This document shows, piece after piece, positions 24,629 through 32,751 of a stretch of 64,000 nucleotides of DNA. The notes under the pieces were generated by a model that had not been told where the DNA came from, ran no database searches, and saw only the letters and a program-made list of their open reading frames with translations. The stretch is from Agromyces rhizosphaerae (lineage in GTDB: Bacteria > Actinomycetota > Actinomycetes > Actinomycetales > Microbacteriaceae): NCBI RefSeq assembly GCF_027925245.1, contig NZ_BSDP01000001.1, positions 1,922,001 through 1,986,000 of the forward strand. Reading direction: 5' to 3'. The translations under genes were made by a program, and so were the position numbers. How positions within the stretch are numbered: the first letter of the stretch is position 1; every line of letters begins with the position of its first letter.

Positions 24629-25279
24629 TCAGGTGTGGGGCGGGGCGGGCGTCGCGAGGGCGGCGAGCGGCCCGGTGGCCGGGGCGGCGTGCGTGTCGCG
24701 CACGCGCTCCGGCACCGTGAAGAACGGGATGGTGCGCCCGCAGATCGGCCCGATCAGCAGCGCGAAGGCGAGCGTGCCGACGCCGACCTGGCCGCCGAGC
24801 AGCCAGCCCGCGGCGAGCACGGTGGCCTCGATGCCGGTGCGCACGAGCCAGATCGGTGCGCCGGTGCGCGCGTGCAGTCCGGTCATCAGGCCGTCGCGCG
24901 GTCCCGGGCCGAAGCGGGCGCCCACGTAGAGCCCGGTCGCGATGCCGAGCAGCAGGATGCCGGCGGGCAGCATCGCCGCGCGCGTCCACGGGTCGAGGTC
25001 GGCCGGCACCAGCCAGAGCCCGACGTCGGCGAACGGGCCGACCAGCAGCGCGTTCGCCACCGTGCCGATGCCGGGGCGCTGCCGGATGGGGATCCACAGC
25101 AGCAGCACGACGCCGCTCGTGAGCACGGTGACCACGCCGAAGCCGAGGCCGGTGACCCGGCTGAGGCCCTGCGTCAGCACGTCCCACGGGGCCACGCCGT
25201 AGCCCGCGCGCACGATGAGCGCGATGGCGAACCCGTACAGGAACAGGCCGACGAGCAACTGGATGAGGCGACGAGGCAT
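24629..25279 (-). CDS. YczE/YitT-like integral membrane protein
   Basis: A 216-residue protein with about five transmembrane helices. It starts MPRRLIQLLVGLFLYGFAIALIVRAGYGVAPWDVLTQGLS, the hallmark of the YczE family (GxGPWDVL). The repeat half has GARFGPGPRDGLMTGL. ATG 25277-25279 is preferred over an upstream ATG at 25289-25291 because it begins with the family's basic RR. It is divergent from a MocR-type regulator, a pairing known from other genomes (yczE-mocR), so it is the likely regulated target. Possible role: transport of a vitamin B6-related or amino compound; unproven. Confidence 0.85.
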   Translation of the reverse strand: MPRRLIQLLVGLFLYGFAIALIVRAGYGVAPWDVLTQGLSRVTGLGFGVVTVLTSGVVLLLWIPIRQRPGIGTVANALLVGPFADVGLWLVPADLDPWTRAAMLPAGILLLGIATGLYVGARFGPGPRDGLMTGLHARTGAPIWLVRTGIEATVLAAGWLLGGQVGVGTLAFALLIGPICGRTIPFFTVPERVRDTHAAPATGPLAALATPAPPHT

Positions 25280-25298
25280 GACTCCATCCAATTCCGCA

Positions 25299-25323
25299 AT
25301 TGGCCTGTTGCCAAGATGCCAAT
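25299..25323. promoter_or_regulatory. Candidate MocR operator between yczE-like and mocR genes
   Basis: ATTGGC (25299-25304) and GCCAAT (25318-25323) form an inverted repeat, and a third, related TTGCCAA (25308-25314) lies between them. The site is in the 61-bp divergent gap and is A/T-rich relative to its surroundings. MocR/PdxR proteins bind such repeated motifs; binding here is inferred. Confidence 0.6.
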
Positions 25324-25340
25324 CGCGCTAGAGTGGCTGC

Positions 25341-26783
25341 ATGAGCGATGCCACCATGGGCCCCCGAGCGCTGATCGGCCTGCTCGGCGACTGGCGCAGC
25401 GGGGGCGCGGCATACGAGGACCTGGCTGCCCGCATCCGGCTGCTGATCATCGACGGCCGCATCGCCGTCGGCACCCGGCTGCCCGCCGAGCGCGAGCTCG
25501 CCGCCCGGCTCGGCCTCAGCCGCACGACCATCGCCGCCGCGTACGCCCGGTTGCGCGAGTCGGAGCACCTCGAGTCGCTGCGCGGGTCGGGCAGCGTCAC
25601 GCGTCTGCCCGCGGCGCACATCACCCCGCTGCATCCGACCGGTGCCGACAGCATCGACTTCACGAAGGCGGCGCTGCCGGCGCTGCCGTGGCTCGGCGAG
25701 TCCGCGCGCGCCGCCGCCGAGCGGCTGCCGGCCTACCTCGGCGACCCCGGCTACGACCCGATCGGACTGCCCGAGCTGCGCGAGGCGATCGCCGCGCGCT
25801 ACGCGGCGCGCGGCCTGCCGACCGATCCCGACGAGATCCTCGTGACGATCGGCGCGCAGCACGCGATCTCGCTGCTCTCGCGCACGCTCGTCGGTCGTGG
25901 TGACCGCGCGCTCGTCGAGTCGCCCACCTATCCGCACGCGTACGAGGCGCTGCGCGGGGCCGGCGCGAGGCTCGTCGCCGTGCCGGTGGGCGGCGAGTCC
26001 GGTGCCTCCCTGCGTGCGGCGGACACCGGCGACGGCCCCGCGATCGCCGAGGCGATCCGGCACGTGAGCCCGTCGGTGGCGTACCTGCTGCCCGACTTCC
26101 ACAACCCGACCGGGCGCTCGCTGACCGACCGCGACCGCGAGCTCGTCGTCGACGCGGCGTCGGCGCAGGGCACCGTGCTGATCGCCGACGAGACGACGGC
26201 CGAGCTCGACATCGACCTGCCCTTCCGCACGCGCCCGCTCGCGGCCCACGGGCCCGCCGTGATGATCGGCTCGGTCGGGAAGACGGTGTGGGGCGGCATC
26301 CGTCTCGGCTGGATCCGCGCCGACCGCGGGCTGATCCGCCGGCTGCTCGCCCAGCGCACGCCGAACGACCTCGGCACGCCGATCCTCGAGCAGCTGCTCG
26401 TGGCCGAGCTGCTGCCGCGCATGGACGACATCCTCGAGCTGCGCCGCACGCAGCTCGGCGAGCGGCGCGCGCACCTCGAGCGCGCGCTGGCCGAGCGGTT
26501 CCCGCAGTGGCAGGTGCCGCACGTGCACGGCGGGCTCGCGCTCTGGGTGCACCTCGGCTCGCCGGTCAGTTCGCAGCTCGCGCTCGCCGCCCGCACCCAC
26601 GACCTGCTCATCACCGCCGGACCGCGGTTCGGCATCGACGGGGCCTTCGAGCGCAACCTGCGCATCCCCCTCGGCTACGGGGAGGACGTGACCGAGCGCG
26701 CCCTGGACGCGCTGGAGGCGGCGTGGGGGTCGATGGGTGCGGCGCCGCTCGTCGACGCCGACGTGCTGTCGGCGGTCGTCTGA
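25341..26783 (+). CDS. MocR-type PLP-dependent transcriptional regulator
   Basis: A 480-residue fusion of a GntR winged helix (residues 15-85; LAARIRLLIIDGRIAVGTRLPAERELAARLGLSRTTIAAAY) with a fold-type I aminotransferase domain. The Schiff-base lysine is in MIGSVGKTVWGGIRLGW; DFHNPTGRSL and ADETTAELD supply other PLP contacts. Proteins of this class sense PLP-linked ligands and do not usually transaminate. Divergent linkage to the YczE-like gene with a shared operator region suggests it controls that membrane protein. Start ATG at 25341. Confidence 0.93.
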   Translation: MSDATMGPRALIGLLGDWRSGGAAYEDLAARIRLLIIDGRIAVGTRLPAERELAARLGLSRTTIAAAYARLRESEHLESLRGSGSVTRLPAAHITPLHPTGADSIDFTKAALPALPWLGESARAAAERLPAYLGDPGYDPIGLPELREAIAARYAARGLPTDPDEILVTIGAQHAISLLSRTLVGRGDRALVESPTYPHAYEALRGAGARLVAVPVGGESGASLRAADTGDGPAIAEAIRHVSPSVAYLLPDFHNPTGRSLTDRDRELVVDAASAQGTVLIADETTAELDIDLPFRTRPLAAHGPAVMIGSVGKTVWGGIRLGWIRADRGLIRRLLAQRTPNDLGTPILEQLLVAELLPRMDDILELRRTQLGERRAHLERALAERFPQWQVPHVHGGLALWVHLGSPVSSQLALAARTHDLLITAGPRFGIDGAFERNLRIPLGYGEDVTERALDALEAAWGSMGAAPLVDADVLSAVV

Positions 26784-26796
26784 GCCGGGGGCCGGC

Positions 26797-27237
26797 TCAG
26801 GCGCTCGCGCGGATCTCCAGCACCGTGCCCGCGTCGGCCCGCGTGTCGAAGTAGCAGAACCCCGAGCCGTCGGTGCGCAGGCCGCGGGCGATCACCGCGA
26901 GCCCGAGTTCGGCCCCGCGACGCTCCCCCGCCGGAAGGTCGTCGACCTCGAACCCGAGGTGGTAGACGCCCTCGCCCTGCGCGTCGAGGAACCGCCGCTG
27001 CGGGGTGTCCTGCGGACCCGGCTCGCAGAGCTGCAGCTGCACGTTGTCGAGGTCGACGCACTTGTAGCGCATGGCCCGCGAGCCCTCGACGTCGGGCACC
27101 TCGAGCTCGACGTAGGGGCTCGACTTCGGGTAGTCGAACCACGGGCTGACGCCGAGCCGTTCGTAGTACGCCACCGTCGCATCGAGGTCTCGCACGACGA
27201 TGCAGACGTGGTGCAGGCGGCGGAACGGGCTCGGCAT
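26797..27237 (-). CDS. VOC/glyoxalase-fold metalloprotein
   Basis: A 146-residue protein, starting MPSPFRRLHHVCIVVRDLDATVAYYERLGV at ATG 27235-27237. The two beta-alpha-beta-beta-beta halves carry the usual metal ligands: His in RLHHVCIVV, His in GVYHLGFEV and Glu near the C-terminus (TVLEIRA). It resembles methylmalonyl-CoA epimerase and related lyases; the exact reaction is not evident. Its promoter region contains an operator matched at 32641-32662. It therefore belongs to the GntR regulon with the amino-acid importer and the GGCT-like gene. Confidence 0.82.
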   Translation of the reverse strand: MPSPFRRLHHVCIVVRDLDATVAYYERLGVSPWFDYPKSSPYVELEVPDVEGSRAMRYKCVDLDNVQLQLCEPGPQDTPQRRFLDAQGEGVYHLGFEVDDLPAGERRGAELGLAVIARGLRTDGSGFCYFDTRADAGTVLEIRASA

Positions 27238-27268
27238 CGGGGGACTCCTACGGACGACGACGGTGTAG

Positions 27269-27290
27269 TGTATACACGACAGCATACACA
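27269..27290. promoter_or_regulatory. GntR/FCD operator, copy 1
   Basis: The 22-bp site fits TRTRTACAC-N6-N-RTAYAC and includes the palindrome GTGTATACAC (27268-27277). It lies in the divergent gap between the VOC gene (start 27237) and the GntR gene (start 27348). The same pattern with identical spacing occurs at 32641-32662 upstream of the GGCT-ABC operon. Recognition by the GntR protein is inferred. Confidence 0.78.
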
Positions 27291-27347
27291 TCGGTGCGCT
27301 ACTGGTCCGCCCTAGACTGTCCGCACAGGAAAGGGGAGTGCTGCCGC

Positions 27348-28010
27348 ATGTCCGTCACCGACTCGTCTCGCAGTGCCGCATCGACCTCGGGCGAGTCCGT
27401 GCACGAGCGACTGCGCGACGCCATCCTCACCGCGCACTTCCGACCGGGCAGCCGCCTGGTCGAGGGCGACATCGCCGAGTGGCTCGAGGTGAGCCGCACG
27501 CCGGTGCGCGAGGCGCTCCTGGCGCTGCGCGAGGAGGGGCTCGTCATCCGCTCCAAGGGCTGGATCGTGCGCGACCACGCTCCCGCCGAGATCCTGCGCA
27601 TCGTCGAGGCGCGGGCCTCCATCGAGGGCGCCGTCGCGTACATCGCGGCCGGTCGCATCAGCGAGGAGCAGCTCGCGGCCCTCGAGGCGCTCGCCGCCCG
27701 CATGGTCGAACCGGGCATCTCGCGCCGCCTCGCCAACGAGCTGAACAACGAGTTCCACGACCTCATCACGGAGGCGGCCGACAACGCGCTGCTCGCGAAG
27801 TTCCACCGCCAGACGCGCATCAACTACTGGAACTTCAACACCCCGGTGATCTTCACCCCCGACGACGACGCGCGCGTGGCGCACGACCACGAGGAGCTCA
27901 TCGCGGCGCTCCGCGGTGGCGAGGCGGAGCGCGCCGAGCGGATCGCCCGTGCGCACGTCGGTCACACCGCGTCGATCCTCGCGCAGGCGTTCGGGCTCGA
28001 CGAGCAGTGA
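27348..28010 (+). CDS. GntR-family regulator with FCD effector domain
   Basis: A 220-residue FadR-subfamily regulator. The N-terminal winged helix reads VHERLRDAILTAHFRPGSRLVEGDIAEWLEVSRTPVREALLALREEGLV. The all-helical FCD domain has the metal/ligand residues in ELNNEFHDLI and HDHEELIAAL...HVGHT. ATG 27348 follows AGGGGAG by about 11 nt. The stop overlaps the next small gene (GTGA). It sits between two matching operators and probably represses the VOC gene and the GGCT-ABC-EamA operon until an acidic metabolite is present. Confidence 0.92.
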   Translation: MSVTDSSRSAASTSGESVHERLRDAILTAHFRPGSRLVEGDIAEWLEVSRTPVREALLALREEGLVIRSKGWIVRDHAPAEILRIVEARASIEGAVAYIAAGRISEEQLAALEALAARMVEPGISRRLANELNNEFHDLITEAADNALLAKFHRQTRINYWNFNTPVIFTPDDDARVAHDHEELIAALRGGEAERAERIARAHVGHTASILAQAFGLDEQ

Positions 28011-28366
28011 TCCGGAGCCCGGGCGGTGAGGCCGCTCCGGAACCGGACGACCGTGCGCTGGCCGCGCGGGTGGCGCACTCGCACCTCTTCAGGGGTGCGC
28101 GGGTGGCGGTCGACGGCCTGGCGGTGCCGTCCGGCGGCGGTCCGCCCACGACCCCGGCCGGCCTCGACCTGCGCTTCGGCGACGGGTCGCGAACACGCGC
28201 CGAACTCCTGGTCGACGACCGCGGACGCGCGGCGCTCGACGTCGAGCGCTACGGCACCGCGGCGGGCACCCAGCTCGGGCCGTCCCTCTGGGAGGTCTCG
28301 CGCACCGAGCCGTCCGCGAGCGGCGCGGTGCTCGTCATCGGGTCGAAGGCCGGCAGGCCGGACTGA
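28007..28366 (+). CDS. Hypothetical protein coupled to the GntR gene
   Basis: A 119-residue soluble protein whose GTG start overlaps the GntR stop. It contains short beta-rich segments (RVAVDGLAVP, LDLRFGDGSRTRAELLVDDRGRAALDVERYG, SGAVLVIGSKAG) but no motif that I recognise. The final 32 bp overlap the convergent EamA gene's 3' end. Translational coupling supports it being a real gene, perhaps a partner of the regulator. Confidence 0.5.
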   Translation: MIRSPGGEAAPEPDDRALAARVAHSHLFRGARVAVDGLAVPSGGGPPTTPAGLDLRFGDGSRTRAELLVDDRGRAALDVERYGTAAGTQLGPSLWEVSRTEPSASGAVLVIGSKAGRPD

Positions 28367-29318
28367 ACGCGGGTGGGACGCCTCCGGCTCCACGGGGGCG
28401 CCACCGACCTCCCGTGCGCCGCACCCGGAGGAGACCGCCGTCGCGGAGCGCGGCCGCGCCGAACAGCGCCACGCCCGCACCGGTGACCGCGAGGGCGAGC
28501 CAGCCGCGTGACGTGAGGGCGTCGCCGAGCACCGCGACCCCCAGCGTCACGCCCACCAGTGGGTGCAGGTACGTGTTGAGTGAGGTCGCGGTCGAGCCGA
28601 TCCGCTGCACGAACCGGAAGAACAGCAGGTAGGTGAGCGCCGAGCCCGCGATGCCCAGCTCGAGCAGCGCGAGCACGCCGACCGGCGTGACCGGGCCGAC
28701 CCGGAAGCCGTCCGCCGCGAGCGGCACAGTGAGCCAGAGCGCACCGAACGCGAGCTGGAGGAAGGCCACCACGAGCGGATGCTCCGCGGCCATGAAGCGC
28801 CGCGTCGCGACGTTGCCGGCGGCGAAGACCGCGCTCGACGCGACGACGAGCAACGGCCACGCGATGCTGCCGTCGCCCGCAGCGGGCGCCCCGTGCAGCA
28901 GCACGATGCCGCAGAACGCCAGGGCCAGACCGGCCGCGCGGAGCACGGTGATCCGCTCGGTGCGGAAGGCCAGGCCCGCGATCAGGAACACGAAGATCGG
29001 CGTCGTGCTCGACAGCACGGTCGTGACCGAGGAGTCGAGGTGCACCTGGGCGCCGATGAGCATCGAGTAGGGCAGCGCGATGTTGGTCAGCCCGAGCACC
29101 GCCGCGACCGCGTACGTGCGCGCGCCCCGGGGCATCCGCACCCCCGACACGCGCAGTGCGGCCGCCAGCACCAGTGCGGCGAGCACCATGCGCGCGAAGG
29201 CGAGCGTCGCCGGCGGGAACGACGGCAGCGCGAGCGCGGTGAAGAAGTACGCCGAGCCCCAGACGCAGGTCATGAGCGCGTACAGGCCCGCCTCGCCCAG
29301 CATGCGCGGCGCCCTCAC
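28335..29318 (-). CDS. EamA/DMT-superfamily metabolite transporter
   Basis: A 327-residue protein with ten transmembrane helices in two EamA repeats. Helix 1 is YALMTCVWGSAYFFTALAL with the typical WGS motif; helix 6 starts the second repeat (IAWPLLVVASSAVFAAGN). DMT proteins usually export amino acids or metabolites. It lies 15 bp after the ABC ATPase gene on the same strand and should be the last gene of the GGCT-ABC operon. It may serve as an overflow exporter for the imported compound. The basic, Pro-rich C-terminal tail may be an artefact of the late stop. Confidence 0.85.
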   Translation of the reverse strand: MRAPRMLGEAGLYALMTCVWGSAYFFTALALPSFPPATLAFARMVLAALVLAAALRVSGVRMPRGARTYAVAAVLGLTNIALPYSMLIGAQVHLDSSVTTVLSSTTPIFVFLIAGLAFRTERITVLRAAGLALAFCGIVLLHGAPAAGDGSIAWPLLVVASSAVFAAGNVATRRFMAAEHPLVVAFLQLAFGALWLTVPLAADGFRVGPVTPVGVLALLELGIAGSALTYLLFFRFVQRIGSTATSLNTYLHPLVGVTLGVAVLGDALTSRGWLALAVTGAGVALFGAAALRDGGLLRVRRTGGRWRPRGAGGVPPAFSPACRPSTR

Positions 29319-29333
29319 CGCCGCACCGTCGCC

Positions 29334-30107
29334 TCAGGCCGACATCTTCGAGAGGAACTGGCGGGTCCGCTCGTGCTCCGGGTCGTTCAGCACCTGCCCG
29401 GCCGGGCCCTCCTCGACGATGCGCCCCTCGACCATGAAGATCACCCAGTCGGCGATGTCGCGCACGAGCGGGATGTCGTGCGTGGCCATCAGCATGGTGC
29501 GATCGTGCTCGGCCATCGACCGGATCACCGCCGCGACCTCCTGCCGCAGCTCCGGGTCGAGCGCGCTGGTCGGCTCGTCGAGCAGGATCATCGTCGGGTC
29601 CATCGCGAGCGCACGGGCGATCGCCACCCGCTGCTGCTGGCCGCCCGAGAGCTGCGCCGGGTAGTGCCCCTCCTTGCCCTCGAGCCCCACCTTCGCGAGC
29701 AGGTCCCGCGCCGCCGCGCGGGCGTCGGCCTTCGACCGGCCGAGCACCTCGATCGGCGCGTAGGCGACGTTCGCCAGCGCGGTCATGTGCCGGAAGAGGT
29801 TGAAGTTCTGGAACACCATGCCGATGCGCGCCCGCTGCCGGGCGGCGTCGGCGTCGGGCAGCGGATGGAGCACCTCGCCCGCGCGGCGGTAGCCGATGAG
29901 CTCGCCGTCGATCTCGATGCATCCGCTGTCGATCAGCTGCAGGTTGTTGATGCACCGGAGGAAGGTCGACTTGCCCGCGCCCGACGGGCCGATGAGCGCG
30001 ACCACCTCGTTGGCGTGCACGCGCGCGGAGACGTCGTGCAGCACCGTGGTGTCGCCGAAGGACTTGTAGACGTGACTGGACTGGAGCTTGACGACGCGTT
30101 CGGTCAT
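29334..30107 (-). CDS. Polar amino-acid ABC transporter ATP-binding protein
   Basis: A 257-residue GlnQ/HisP-type ATPase. Walker A GPSGAGKST (about 40-48), Q-loop VFQNFNLF, signature LSGGQQQRVAIARAL, Walker B MILLDEPTSALDPE and the switch ATHDI are all intact. It energises the permease encoded 5 bp upstream. The FRHMTALANV motif after the Q-loop is typical of the polar-amino-acid subfamily. Confidence 0.94.
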   Translation of the reverse strand: MTERVVKLQSSHVYKSFGDTTVLHDVSARVHANEVVALIGPSGAGKSTFLRCINNLQLIDSGCIEIDGELIGYRRAGEVLHPLPDADAARQRARIGMVFQNFNLFRHMTALANVAYAPIEVLGRSKADARAAARDLLAKVGLEGKEGHYPAQLSGGQQQRVAIARALAMDPTMILLDEPTSALDPELRQEVAAVIRSMAEHDRTMLMATHDIPLVRDIADWVIFMVEGRIVEEGPAGQVLNDPEHERTRQFLSKMSA

Positions 30108-30112
30108 GGGTC

Positions 30113-30982
30113 TCACCTCGCCGGGAAGCGGTGTTCGAGGGCGTTCTGGAGGAAGGTGACGAGGGCCGTCAGCACGAGGTACCAGAACGCCGCGACGAGC
30201 AGCAGCTCGAGGTACTGGAAGTTCGACTGGTAGATGCGGCTGGCCGACAGCAGCAGCTCCATGTACCCGATCGCGTACCCCAGGGAGGTGTTCTTGATCA
30301 TCATGATGTACTGGTTGCCCAGCGCCGGCATCTGGATGCGGAACGCCTGCGCGAGCACCACCTGGAGCATCACCTTGCGCCGCGGCAGGCCGAGTGCCCG
30401 GGCCGCGTCGCGCTGGCCCTGGTCGACGCCCGAGATGCCGGCGCGGATGACCTCCGCCATGTAGCCGGTCTCGGCGAGGGTCAGGGCGAAGAGCCCCGCC
30501 AGGAACGGCGTGAAGAACTGGCTCGCGGGCACGTTGTCGATGAACACCACGTCGGTGAACGGGATGCCGATGGTCACCCGGCCGATCATGCGCGGGATCG
30601 CGAAGTACCAGATGAGCATCTGCACGAGCATCGGCGTGCCGCGGAAGAGGTAGACGTAGATCGCCGCGCCCACCGACAGCACGCGATTCGGGCTGATGCG
30701 CGCGAGCGCCACGAGCGTGCCGAGGATGATCGCGAGCGCGGTGCTGAGCGTCGCGAGGGTCAGCGTGTTCCAGAGGCCCTCGAGGATGGCCGGGCTGAAC
30801 AGGTACTCCCAGCTCGTCGAGAGGTCGAACACGCCGGAGGTCACGAACCAGGCGACGATCGCCAGGACGACGGCGATGGTCACGATCGCCTGCACGACCT
30901 GGCCGGTCGCCCTGGGCTGCTCGACCTTCAGGAAGACGGGGCGGGCCGGATCTCGGTCCTGCTGGGGGAGTGGGGCGGTCAC
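30113..30982 (-). CDS. Polar amino-acid ABC transporter permease
   Basis: A 289-residue HisM/GlnP-type permease starting with GTG at 30980-30982. An N-terminal extra helix (VVQAIVTIAVVLAIVAWFV) precedes the core. ILEGLWNTLTLATLSTALAIILG opens the domain, YLFRGTPMLVQ is the family motif, and the EAA loop is GQRDAARALGLPRRKVMLQVVLAQA. One gene supplies both halves of the pore, probably as a homodimer. A long hairpin separates it from the binding-protein gene. Confidence 0.92.
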   Translation of the reverse strand: MTAPLPQQDRDPARPVFLKVEQPRATGQVVQAIVTIAVVLAIVAWFVTSGVFDLSTSWEYLFSPAILEGLWNTLTLATLSTALAIILGTLVALARISPNRVLSVGAAIYVYLFRGTPMLVQMLIWYFAIPRMIGRVTIGIPFTDVVFIDNVPASQFFTPFLAGLFALTLAETGYMAEVIRAGISGVDQGQRDAARALGLPRRKVMLQVVLAQAFRIQMPALGNQYIMMIKNTSLGYAIGYMELLLSASRIYQSNFQYLELLLVAAFWYLVLTALVTFLQNALEHRFPAR

Positions 30983-31010
30983 ACGGGTCTCGATTCTGCG
31001 GAGGGTGCGC

Positions 31011-31057
31011 GGAGGGCCGCGGCGGGCGAACGCGGGTTCGCCGTGCCGCGGCCCTCC
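31011..31057 (-). terminator. Two-step hairpin after the amino-acid binding-protein gene
   Basis: GGAGGGCCGCGGC (31011-31023) pairs perfectly with GCCGCGGCCCTCC (31045-31057). Inside it GGCGAAC (31025-31031) pairs with GTTCGCC (31036-31042). The 20 base pairs lie between the binding-protein stop and the permease start. It probably acts as a partial terminator or 3' mRNA stabiliser that favours the binding protein. Confidence 0.8.
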
Positions 31058-31080
31058 CTGGTCGGTCGGAGCGGGCGCCG

Positions 31081-31977
31081 CTAGGGCGTCGCGCCGATCT
31101 CGCCGTTGTAGGCCGGCTCGTCGAGCGCGCCGGGAAGGGCATCGTACTTCTCGAGGATCTCGAGGTACTCGCCCGACTCCATGAGCCCGGCGACGCCGTC
31201 GAACACCGCCTGCAGCAGGGCCGGGTTCGTGTCCTTCAGGAACGTGAAGTTCGTCGTGTACGGGGTGAGGTTGTAGCCCTCGGTCCACGCGTAGAGGTCG
31301 GGGTCGGCCTCGACGATCTTCGCCGCCTGCAGCGGGTCGGGCGTGTAGGCGTCGATGCGCTCGGCGAGCAGGTCCTGCTGCCCGAGCGGCGTGGCCGTGT
31401 ACTCGACGAGCTCGATCGGGTCGTTGCCGGATGCCTCGCACTCGGCGTTCTCGCGTTCGAACGCGGCCTGCAGGGTGGTCGAGCCGGCGAGCAGCCCGAC
31501 GGGGTGGCCGCACAGGCTCTGCGCGTCGGTGTAGACGCCCTCGTCCGCGGCGCGGAGGAGGAACGTCGAGCCCGACTGGAAGTAGCCGACCATGTCGACG
31601 AGCTCGAGGCGCTCGGGGTTCGGGCTCATGCCGCCCGAGCTCATGTCGAACTGCTCGGCCTGGAGACCGGCGATGAGCGCCGAGTAGTCCGACTGGATCC
31701 ACTCGGTCTCGAGGCCGAGGTCGGCGGCGATGGTCTCGATGATCTCGAAGGCGAAGCCCTTGAGCTGGTCGTCCTCCTCGTCGATGTACTCGCCGGGGAT
31801 GTACGACTGCTGCGAGCCGATCTTCAGGATGCCGGTTTCGAGGGTCGTGAGCTCCGACGAGTCCGCAGCGGGCTCGTCGTCTGCGGCGCTTCCGGTGCTG
31901 CATCCGGCGACCAGGCCGGCGGCGGCGATGAGGGCCGTCGCGCCGAGGACGCGTCGTGCGCTCGAGGTGATCTGCAT
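31081..31977 (-). CDS. Amino-acid-binding lipoprotein of ABC importer
   Basis: A 298-residue family-3 solute-binding protein. The signal peptide ends AAGLVAGC, a lipobox. The mature chain starts its fold with LKIGSQQSYIPGEYIDEEDDQLKGFAFEIIETIAADLGLETEW, and later SALIAGLQAEQFDMSSGGMSP and a Cys pair (LCGHPVGL...AECEASG) probably forming the usual disulfide. The first-lobe Arg/Asp ligand residues are not clearly those of Glu/Gln binders, so the ligand is open. A GGCT-like gene upstream on the same strand points to gamma-glutamyl or related compounds. Confidence 0.9.
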   Translation of the reverse strand: MQITSSARRVLGATALIAAAGLVAGCSTGSAADDEPAADSSELTTLETGILKIGSQQSYIPGEYIDEEDDQLKGFAFEIIETIAADLGLETEWIQSDYSALIAGLQAEQFDMSSGGMSPNPERLELVDMVGYFQSGSTFLLRAADEGVYTDAQSLCGHPVGLLAGSTTLQAAFERENAECEASGNDPIELVEYTATPLGQQDLLAERIDAYTPDPLQAAKIVEADPDLYAWTEGYNLTPYTTNFTFLKDTNPALLQAVFDGVAGLMESGEYLEILEKYDALPGALDEPAYNGEIGATP

Positions 31978-32084
31978 TGCACTCCTGCTTTCGGGTTCTG
32001 GGACACGGTACGGGGTGGTGCTGATGGTGCTCGGGTGGTGCGGTCGGGGGATGGGGATGGATGCGGGGCCGTCCGGCCCCCGCC

Positions 32085-32585
32085 TCAACGGCTCGAGGCG
32101 TCCTTGCCGGGGGCGCCGGCGGGCATCGGGCGGTCGAAGTCGGGGCACTCGGCGGCCTCGTCGAAGGTCTGCTGGACGCGGTGGCGGTACTCGGCGGGGA
32201 AGCCCTGCTCCTCGAGGCCCGAGGGGATGCGCTCCCAGTAGAAGCGCGGCGGGCGCATCCGCTTGCCGGGCTGCGAGAGCACGTAGGTGAAGCAGTCGTA
32301 GGCGACGCCGTCCTCGCCGTGCACGGTCAGGTACACGACGTCGAAGTCGTCGAACTCGTCACGGTTGCGCCCGTCGTTCACCTCGAAGACGAGGCCCTGC
32401 GCGTCCGTGCCGAACGCGGCGCCGCGATCGGCGAGGTGGCACCAGCCGCGGTCGAGGCGCTCGCCGGCCGCGCGGAACTGGATCTGGTGGTTGCGGGCGA
32501 CGGCCTTGGTGACCTGTCGCGCCTCGGGGAGGTACTTGGCGACCTCGGACTCGAGGAGGTAGGTGCAGTAGCCGAAGTAGTACAT
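32085..32585 (-). CDS. Gamma-glutamylcyclotransferase-like (GGCT/AIG2-fold) protein
   Basis: A 166-residue protein, starting MYYFGYCTYLLESEVAKYLPEA at ATG 32583-32585. The layout follows GGCT: N-terminal YFxY, a middle DAQGLVFEVNDG strand with the position of the catalytic acid, GVAYDCFTYVLSQPGKRMRPPRFYWERIPSGLEEQGFPAEYRHRV at the C-terminus. The canonical YGSNL phosphate-loop reads YCTYL, so ligand contacts differ. Role inferred: lactamisation of a gamma-glutamyl-type substrate brought in by the linked ABC importer. It heads that operon, 56 bp from a GntR-type operator. Confidence 0.68.
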   Translation of the reverse strand: MYYFGYCTYLLESEVAKYLPEARQVTKAVARNHQIQFRAAGERLDRGWCHLADRGAAFGTDAQGLVFEVNDGRNRDEFDDFDVVYLTVHGEDGVAYDCFTYVLSQPGKRMRPPRFYWERIPSGLEEQGFPAEYRHRVQQTFDEAAECPDFDRPMPAGAPGKDASSR

Positions 32586-32640
32586 CGGGGCGATCTCTTT
32601 CGTCGAACGGACTCGCGTGGTGCGCGAAGCGGTACGCCAG

Positions 32641-32662
32641 TATGTACACAGGTCTGTATACC
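32641..32662. promoter_or_regulatory. GntR/FCD operator, copy 2
   Basis: The site TATGTACACA...TGTATACC matches TRTRTACAC-N7-RTAYAC with exactly the spacing of the site at 27269-27290. It lies 56 bp upstream of the GGCT-like start codon and about 90 bp upstream of the divergent peroxidase gene. The shared pattern 5.4 kb apart links the two ends of the cluster to one regulator. Confidence 0.75.
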
Positions 32663-32751
32663 GCACAAGACCCGCGACGGAATCGGTGAATTCCGGCTGG
32701 GAATCCGGTGACGAAACTGCTGCAGTGACTGCAAACATGTTTGACTGGAGC

